Source: Planctomycetota bacterium
GTDB lineage: Bacteria > Planctomycetota > B129-G9
Length of the DNA: 7,652 bases
Direction of reading: 5' to 3'
NCBI GenBank assembly: GCA_030607235.1
Contig: JAUWEX010000044.1
Coordinates: 1-7,652, forward strand
Under the pieces are notes generated by a model. The model made no database searches. It saw only the letters and a program-made list of their open reading frames with translations, and was not told where the DNA came from. Each line of letters opens with the position of its first letter. The first letter of the stretch is position 1. The position numbers and the translations under genes are program-made. Below are positions 1 to 5,300 of this stretch, in pieces.

Positions 1-1071
1 CCTTAACCTGCTAAAAGTACCATGACGTAATTTGTTTCTATCAATACCAAAGCCACCGTCATCAACATTGAGCAATCTATTGCGCACGTATACAAAAAAA
101 CCATTACTACGCTCAATCTGATCCGATTTGCCTCCCCTCAAATCATTTTTATATATTTCTACTTTTCCGGTTATTCTCCCAATTTCTGGATGAAAAAGTC
201 CGTATCTAGTATCCGAATTACTATTTTCACCTTTGTCTTCATCTATCTCAAATTTCGGCGAGCAAGGTTGGGAAATTTCGCATAAATTACGACCCAGCAC
301 CCATGTTTTTATGAGGTTTCCCTTATCCATCTTATGGGATCTTAATTTCTTCCCATTATAATAAAGAACAAAATCTGGCCTGAGTGGAAGAGCTGTTCGT
401 AATATCCAATTTAATCGTCCTCGCTCAATTTTTTTTCCCATATCTTTGAGATTTGATAAGATTGTTACCGTCCAAGATTTTCTAGCGCCGTGTCCAAATA
501 ATTTCAATGCCTTATAACCTTCCTTATCACCATTACACCACGGTCTTAAGATTTCTCGAGATTTTTTTTCATCTAACTTACGAATAACTAATTCCTTTGC
601 CTCTTCTCCAAAAATACCTGCCATTTCATCTGATGCTAAATCACTGTAATCCATTGTAATGGCAAGATATTTATTGTTTTTTTTGCATATGTGAGTCAAT
701 TTCTGTGCCAACACATATGTTGCAAGTTTCCCAATGCCAAATTTGCCAATGGGTTTACGCTTGTTTATCGACTTTCGCTTCCGTCGGGTACTTTTCCCTA
801 TAATCCAGTGTTGTTCTAATCCTTCTTCGTCCATTCCTTCTCCATCATCTATAACAACTATAGTCGCATCCGGGTCGCGTAACTCTGGAGAAAGAACTAC
901 ATGAACATTATTTGCCCCCGCATCAAAAGAATTCGAGACAAGTTCTTCTATGGCTTTGTATGGACTGGAATAAAGACCTTCGGAAAAAAGCTCTATTATC
1001 CTATGGCTGATTTTGACCTCTATTGTCCTTTTGGGGATGCCTGATTTTATATATGAAAATTCCTCAATCAT
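1..1071 (-). CDS. GHKL-family ATPase (Hsp90/MutL/MORC-like), C-terminus beyond window
   Basis: The frame runs from an ATG at 1071 to the left edge, 357 codons without a stop, so the C-terminus is missing. All three Bergerat-fold ATP-binding motifs are present: an N-box around residues 42-50 (EELVSNSFDA, with E42/E43, N47 and D50), a G1 box at 75-80 (DDGEGM) and a glycine-rich lid at 109-115 (GKFGIGK). The family binds and hydrolyses ATP through dimerisation of this domain. A MutL/Hsp90-type transducer region with a conserved lysine or arginine would be expected near residues 220-350. The spacing and the stretch from IGKSTRR to GKFGIGKLATY resemble MORC-like prokaryotic ATPases, some of which occur beside restriction or defence genes. 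The start is supported by GAAGGAG at 1081-1087, 9 nt upstream. The gene is visibly AT-richer than its neighbours (about 40% GC in sampled lines), which suggests transfer. It could also be a generic Hsp90-like ATP-binding protein; the exact subfamily is uncertain and the partner genes lie off the edge. Confidence 0.88.
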   Translation of the reverse strand, partial: MIEEFSYIKSGIPKRTIEVKISHRIIELFSEGLYSSPYKAIEELVSNSFDAGANNVHVVLSPELRDPDATIVVIDDGEGMDEEGLEQHWIIGKSTRRKRKSINKRKPIGKFGIGKLATYVLAQKLTHICKKNNKYLAITMDYSDLASDEMAGIFGEEAKELVIRKLDEKKSREILRPWCNGDKEGYKALKLFGHGARKSWTVTILSNLKDMGKKIERGRLNWILRTALPLRPDFVLYYNGKKLRSHKMDKGNLIKTWVLGRNLCEISQPCSPKFEIDEDKGENSNSDTRYGLFHPEIGRITGKVEIYKNDLRGGKSDQIERSNGFFVYVRNRLLNVDDGGFGIDRNKLRHGTFSRLR

Positions 1072-1080
1072 CGTGCCGAT

Positions 1081-1087
1081 CTCCTTC
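1081..1087 (-). promoter_or_regulatory. Shine-Dalgarno of the GHKL ATPase gene
   Basis: On the minus strand GAAGGAG lies 9 nt before the ATG at 1071. It fixes the start of the ATPase gene, and no competing in-frame start has a comparable site. Confidence 0.75.
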
Positions 1088-1119
1088 GCAAAGATATACT
1101 TCTATCCTAACTGCAAACT

Positions 1120-1149
1120 ATTATATTCCCATGCCGCACGTGTCGGCAA
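1120..1149 (-). promoter_or_regulatory. Putative sigma70-type promoter of the GHKL ATPase gene
   Basis: On the minus strand there is a perfect TATAAT (1120-1125) with TTGCCG (1144-1149) 18 nt upstream, a 4/6 match to the -35 consensus. The predicted transcript start near 1113 leaves a leader of about 40 nt carrying the Shine-Dalgarno. The box assignments are read directly from the sequence; activity is inferred. The region is AT-rich, so the -10 match alone is weak evidence. Confidence 0.5.
1132..1148. promoter_or_regulatory. Inverted repeat overlapping the -35 box (operator candidate)
   Basis: TGCCG at 1132-1136 pairs with CGGCA at 1144-1148 across a 7-nt spacer that itself contains the palindrome CACGTG. 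The repeat overlaps the proposed -35 box and the -35/-10 spacer of the ATPase promoter, a position where a bound repressor would block transcription. No regulator gene is visible in the window, so the role is a guess. Confidence 0.3.
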
Positions 1150-1197
1150 GGATAATCCGTAACTAATTATTTCACTTGATGTTACTGCAACAGTACG

Positions 1198-1339
1198 TGA
1201 GTGTTGAAATGTGTCTATTCGTGTTCCTTCGTGGTTCCCTCTGCGATCTCTGCGTCTCCGCGGTTAATTAATGGTAGGATGAAAAGGTGTGAATTCGTGG
1301 TTTCAGGAAATCTGCGAAATCGGTGAAATCTGTGGATTA
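1198..1339. repeat. Intergenic block of 9- to 10-nt periodic repeats, copy 1
   Basis: The stretch between the divergent ATPase and endonuclease genes is built from short degenerate units. Examples are GTGTCTATTC, GTGTTCCTTC and GTGGTTCCCT (10 nt each), then CTCTGCGAT and CTCTGCGTC (9 nt), and further on AAATCTGCG, AAATCGGTG and AAATCTGTG (9 nt) at about 1308-1334. The block also contains the 63-bp core (1277-1339) whose ends match the second block at 2191-2255. Similar CTCTGCGTT-type repeats are, from memory, frequent in intergenic DNA of many environmental bacteria; their function is unknown. It is not a CRISPR array, as the units are too short and there are no unique spacers. Confidence 0.7.
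1277..1296 (+). repeat. 20-nt direct repeat, left copy
   Basis: GGATGAAAAGGTGTGAATTC here and GGATGAAAAGGTGTGGATTC at 2191-2210 agree at 19 of 20 positions in the same orientation. The two copies bracket the endonuclease gene. A GTG inside this copy opens a spurious upstream extension of that gene. Confidence 0.85.
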
Positions 1340-1364
1340 GAATACATAATCGTCGGTGTATGTA

Positions 1365-1370
1365 GAGGAG
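1365..1370 (+). promoter_or_regulatory. Shine-Dalgarno of the endonuclease-like gene
   Basis: GAGGAG lies 5 nt before the ATG at 1376. It decides the start: the 29 codons upstream (from GTG 1289) lie inside repeat DNA and have no comparable site. Confidence 0.7.
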
Positions 1371-1375
1371 ATGCT

Positions 1376-2056
1376 ATGGCCACTAAACGCACCGACAACG
1401 AAATTCTCGCGCTCATCGCCGACGCCGCCCGCAACCTCGGCCTGCGCTCGCTCTCCATCAACCAGTTCCGCCGCGCCACCTCCGCCTCAGGTGGACCCGA
1501 CCCCGGCATCGTCAAAAAACGCTTCGGCTCGTGGAACCGCGCCGTCGCCCGCGCGGGCCTCATCCCGCGCCCGCCGCACAAACGCCTCCGCGGCGATCAC
1601 CTCGGCGGCGTCTACCGCAAATGCCGCGCGCGCCCGCGTGCCAAAAAACCCGCCCCCGGCGGGCTGCCGCTGGGCCGACTGCTGAGCCACGAGGCGATGA
1701 TGTTCGAGCCGACGTCGGAGTCGGGCGTGATACTTCTCTTCGGCGCGCTCGCCGCGCATCTGGGCTTTCGCGTCGTCAAACTCGACCGCGGCTTCCCCGA
1801 CATGATCGCATGGCGACGCATGCCCCAGACCGAACGCTGGGAGCAGGTCCGCGTGGAATTTGAACTGCGCTCGGCGAACTACAAGGCACACCGGCATCCG
1901 CTCCCCGGCGACAAATCCGGTCGCCCCGCCGACCTCATTATCTGCTGGCGGCACAACTGGCCGGGTTGCCCCATCGAGGTCATCGAACTCGCCGCCCTCG
2001 TTCCCGGCCTGCCCAGGCAACGCGCAGGCGGGGACGCCCCGCAGCAAATAGGGTAA
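1376..2056 (+). CDS. Putative endonuclease: HNH-associated repeat plus restriction-endonuclease-like domain
   Basis: A 226-residue protein starting at ATG 1376 behind GAGGAG. Residues about 5-62 match the homing-endonuclease-associated (HNH) repeat: two helices ending in RFGSWNRAVARAGL (49-62), a small DNA-binding module. A basic linker follows (66-92, rich in R and K). Residues about 108-207 look like a PD-(D/E)xK-type nuclease core: a helix after EPTSESGV, FPD at 140-142, a strand with VEFELRS at 160-166, then ADLIICW (185-191) and the strand EVIEL (201-205). D142 and E161/E163 are the likely metal ligands; the usual ExK lysine is not obvious, with R165 as a possible substitute. The fold assignment is inferred from motif order; no complete HNH catalytic motif is visible. 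The gene is GC-rich like the genome, unlike the divergent ATPase. The last 20 or so residues lie over GC-rich hairpins and look like a low-value tail. It could be a homing or Vsr-like nuclease, or an orphan restriction enzyme. Confidence 0.72.
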   Translation: MATKRTDNEILALIADAARNLGLRSLSINQFRRATSASGGPDPGIVKKRFGSWNRAVARAGLIPRPPHKRLRGDHLGGVYRKCRARPRAKKPAPGGLPLGRLLSHEAMMFEPTSESGVILLFGALAAHLGFRVVKLDRGFPDMIAWRRMPQTERWEQVRVEFELRSANYKAHRHPLPGDKSGRPADLIICWRHNWPGCPIEVIELAALVPGLPRQRAGGDAPQQIG

Positions 2057-2067
2057 ACCCACCTATT
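2028..2067. other. Two hairpins over the 3' end and stop of the endonuclease gene
   Basis: GCGGGG at 2028-2033 pairs with CCCCGC at 2037-2042 across a 3-nt loop. AATAGG at 2047-2052 pairs with CCTATT at 2062-2067 and encloses the TAA stop. Neither is followed by a T-run. They may limit 3' decay of the mRNA or be remnants of a small repeat; no function can be assigned. Confidence 0.4.
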
Positions 2068-2085
2068 CCAATGCCCGCTTCGCTG

Positions 2086-2111
2086 CTTTTCGCCCTTCGG
2101 CGAAAAGGGCG
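2086..2111. terminator. Strong hairpin between convergent genes, possible terminator
   Basis: CTTTTCGCC (2086-2094) and GGCGAAAAG (2099-2107) form a perfect 9-bp stem with a CTTC loop, 29 nt after the plus-strand stop. A competing 7-bp stem CGCCCTT (2091-2097) with AAGGGCG (2105-2111) overlaps it. No T-tract follows on either strand, so it is not a canonical intrinsic terminator. It sits where a terminator for the plus gene would be expected. Confidence 0.4.
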
Positions 2112-2190
2112 CTTGCTCGCACCCATTGACAATTTGGGCAAGTCTGCTGTGTAGTTGGGGATTTTATAAGACACAGACAATTGGAAGGCC

Positions 2191-2210
2191 GGATGAAAAG
2201 GTGTGGATTC
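2191..2210 (+). repeat. 20-nt direct repeat, right copy
   Basis: This copy matches 1277-1296 at 19 of 20 positions in the same orientation, 914 bp downstream. It begins the 65-bp core (2191-2255) that, like copy 1, ends in a TCTGCG-type unit followed by GGA(C/T)TA. Confidence 0.85.
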
Positions 2211-2320
2211 AGCCATTAGGCTTTGAGCCAAAATTTCTGCGAAATCTGCGGACTAATATATTTTCAATCCTCTGTGTTCTCCGTGTTCTCTGTGGTGAGA
2301 AATCAGCCTGCTCAGCCTGC
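2191..2320. repeat. Intergenic block of 9-nt periodic repeats, copy 2
   Basis: After the 20-nt direct repeat come TTTCTGCG and AAATCTGCG units (2233-2250). Three 9-nt units follow at 2270-2296, CTCTGTGTT, CTCCGTGTT and CTCTGTGGT, and finally a perfect 9-nt tandem duplication of TCAGCCTGC (2303-2311, 2312-2320) that runs into the end of the large minus-strand gene. The order of the sub-blocks differs from copy 1, where the CTCTGCG units lie on the other side of the shared core. No gene or RNA is recognised here. Confidence 0.7.
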
Positions 2321-5300
2321 GAGGGCGATGAGGAAGCCGCTGCGCGTCGCGTAGTAGAGCCGCCCGCCGACCAGCAGCAGGTTGCCGCCCGTGCTGTGTT
2401 TTTTGACGGGGCCCGCCCCCCCCATACCCGACCCCGGCATCAACCCCGGCGGCTTAGACGAGTCTTGCGCGGGCGCATCATCAAAGCGGCCCTTGCTGTC
2501 GACCCACACGCTGCCGAGGTGGAGTTTGAGCCGCACGACGAGCGCGTCGAATTTCGCCTTGCGCCTGGAATTTTTTTCCTCGGCGGCGATCTGCTCGACG
2601 ATCGCGCTGCTCTCGGTGCAGACGCCCATCAGTTCCAGCCAGTCGTCGCGGCTTTTTTCCGGGTCGGCCTTGTTAGCCAGCGCGACCATCAACTTGCGCG
2701 CGCGCGACTTCAGCAGCCGCTCCACGTCAATCCGGGCCGTGCCGACGCGGCGGCCGTCCTTGAGCGCAAGGTAAGCCACGGCGTCGCCCCCGACCGGCAC
2801 CGCCACGCACTTGCGGCCGATAACCGGCGAGCCGTCGAGCGCGGTCTCGGCGCTGCGCCACAGCACCATGCCGTCGGCGTCGACCAGCGCAACGCCCGCC
2901 GGGCCGAAGAGACAGACCGTCCCGTCGGGGCCCGCGAGCATATCGCTGTAATCGCGCTTGATGAAGGTCGGGCTCCACGAGGCCGACGCGCCCGTGCGCG
3001 AACTCGCCACGCGCCTCATCCACAGCAGGCGCCCGCTGACGAGGTCGTAAGCCATCAGATGCTCCGAGCCGTTGGGCATGATGTAGATTTTGTCGCCGCA
3101 AATCAGCGGCGGGCGCACCAGCGCGGTCTCGGTCCTGGCCACGGACTTGCCGTCGCCGGTCGCCATCCGGCCCGTGCGCGAACGTATCGATTTCTCGCGC
3201 ACCAGCGGCGACTCGCGGAAGCGCGTTATCCAGTTGACGCGACCGTCGCAGACCGAGATCGAGGCGAGCATCCCGCCGGTTTCGATTATGGCGTTGCCCG
3301 AGACGACCATCGGCGGGGGCGCGATCATGTCGTAGTAGTAGTTGCCGCCGGAGAAAGCAAAGCGTCTGGAGACCCGCGCCAGGCCCGCGCGCCAGTCGCC
3401 GACGGACTTGCTCCAGACCAGCCTGCCGTTGTCGGCGTCGAGCGCGACGAGTTCGAAGGTGATGCCGTGGACGCCGCCCAGGATCGTGTCGCTCGATGCG
3501 GTGAACAGCACGCGGCCGTCCGCGAAGCGCAGCGGCGAGCGCACGCGCGCCTTGCCGAAGTTGCCGAAGGTCGCCGCGCTCTTCCACAGCCGCCGCCCGG
3601 TCGCCAGGTCGAGGCAGATGACGGTCGAGCCGGTCGAAACGGCGTTCTTCTGGATGTTGCGGAGATTTTTCAGGTCGGTCTTGTTCTGCGCGGGCTGGAA
3701 TTTTTCGAGAGCCTTGGCGACGCTGTCGTAGTTTTCCATCACGACGTAGACGACGCCGTGCGACGGCACGATGAGCGAATACGGGTATTTCACGGAGCGG
3801 TCGAGCGGCACGTAGCGCAGTTTGTGCAGGAGGTCAACGCTGTCGATGGGATTGTCGTAGCGCCACAGGGTCTTGCCGTCCCGCGCCGAGACGCACCAGG
3901 CCGAGACGCCGTTGTTGAAAATCACATTTTCGCCGTCGGAGACCGGGAAGTACGGATACGCGCCCGCGGGCCGCCGGCCGTGGAGCGCGAAAGGATACGC
4001 GCCGCGCTTTGTGGTCTTTTCCAGCATCTCCTCGTCCCACGGCACGAAGGTCTTGCCGCTACGGTCGAAGGCCGACACCGTGGGGTACGCCGCGCCGAGG
4101 TGTCGCGTCCAGAGCGCGTAGCCGGACGCCACGCCGGGGCCTTTCGGCGCGGGGTACGGGTTGCCCACCGAGCCGGGGTCGGGCTGGGCGGCGGCGCGGG
4201 CGGCCTCGCCGGAATTTTCGAACAGGCTCTTGACGTAGTCCGCGACGGGCGTCTCTTTGCCCATGACGCGAATGCGGGCGTCGGGGTCGGAGGCGGCGAT
4301 GGCGTCGGCCAGCGTGCGGGCTTCGTCGTCGAGGCCGAACTGCAACAGCGACGCCAGCACCAGCAGGCGCGTGGTGAGCGCGGAGGTACCGTGCAGCCAC
4401 GGATAGCGCCGCCAGTCCATCACGACCTTGAGGTAGGCGCAGCGTTCGTATTCGGTCGCGACCAGCACCGCCAGCGCGCGCGGCGCGACGGTGGTGAAAC
4501 TGTACTCCCACAAAAACGCGCCCAGCGCCGCGGCGTTGCTCCGGCGCATGATTTTGCGGAATTTCATCCCGGCGGTGATGTCGAAGATCGCCCGGTACCG
4601 CTTGAGGTTGCCGGTAACTATCCGCTCGATCTCGGCGTCGGCGGGCCTTTCGACAACGACGCGGTCGTCCCAGGCGACTTTTACGAGTGCGCCGCGCGAA
4701 AAACCGAACACCTCGTGGCACTGGATAAGCGCTTCTTGTGTTTGGCCGCGGACGAGTTTATCGCGGATTTCGCGCTTAATCTTGCCGACAACCCTGTCGT
4801 ATTCCTCGCGGTCTATCACGCCGTAATTTACGAAAATCGGCAGCAAGACCGCCTCGATTTCGTATTTCCATTTTCCGTCGGGGTCGTTTCGTTTAATCGC
4901 GGCGGTGATTCGGGGCGCGAGCGCACCGCCCAGCGATTTAACCCGCGTGCCGAGGGGGTCCAGCAGGTCGAGCGCGCGCAGGGCGTGCCTTTTGACGAGG
5001 GGCGTTTCTTTGGTGTCGAGCGCGATCGTCGCTATCCGCGGGAATTCGGAGACGTCGCCGAAAAGCGCCAGCAGGTCGATGCACGAGGCGCGCATTTGGG
5101 GGTTGGCGTCGTCGAGACCCTTTTTGATTTTGGGCAGGACGCTCTCGCCCGCCGCCAGCAGCGCGACCGAGGCGTTGAGCCGGTCGTCGTGGTATCGCGA
5201 GCCGAGCATCTCGCACATTTTGTCGACGTTGACGGGCGTCGGCGCGGCTTTTGGGGACTTGGGCGGGTTGGGCACCGCCGGAGGGGCGACGGCGGGTGCG

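Noticed and set aside
1198..1339. CRISPR array
   Set aside because: The repeat units are only 9-10 nt, degenerate and contiguous, with no unique spacers and no cas genes in the window.
1289..1375. Upstream extension of the endonuclease gene from GTG 1289
   Set aside because: These 29 codons lie in the periodic repeat DNA, the GTG is part of the direct repeat, and the GAGGAG before ATG 1376 is a much better initiation signal.
1340..1375. A sigma70 promoter for the endonuclease gene (CATAAT at 1345-1350)
   Set aside because: No acceptable -35 box lies 16-18 nt upstream; the match is within what chance gives in this AT-rich stretch.
1487..2062. A 191-residue minus-strand frame opposite the endonuclease gene
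   Set aside because: Low-complexity Ala/Arg-rich translation with no recognisable domain; the plus-strand frame carries clear conserved motifs.
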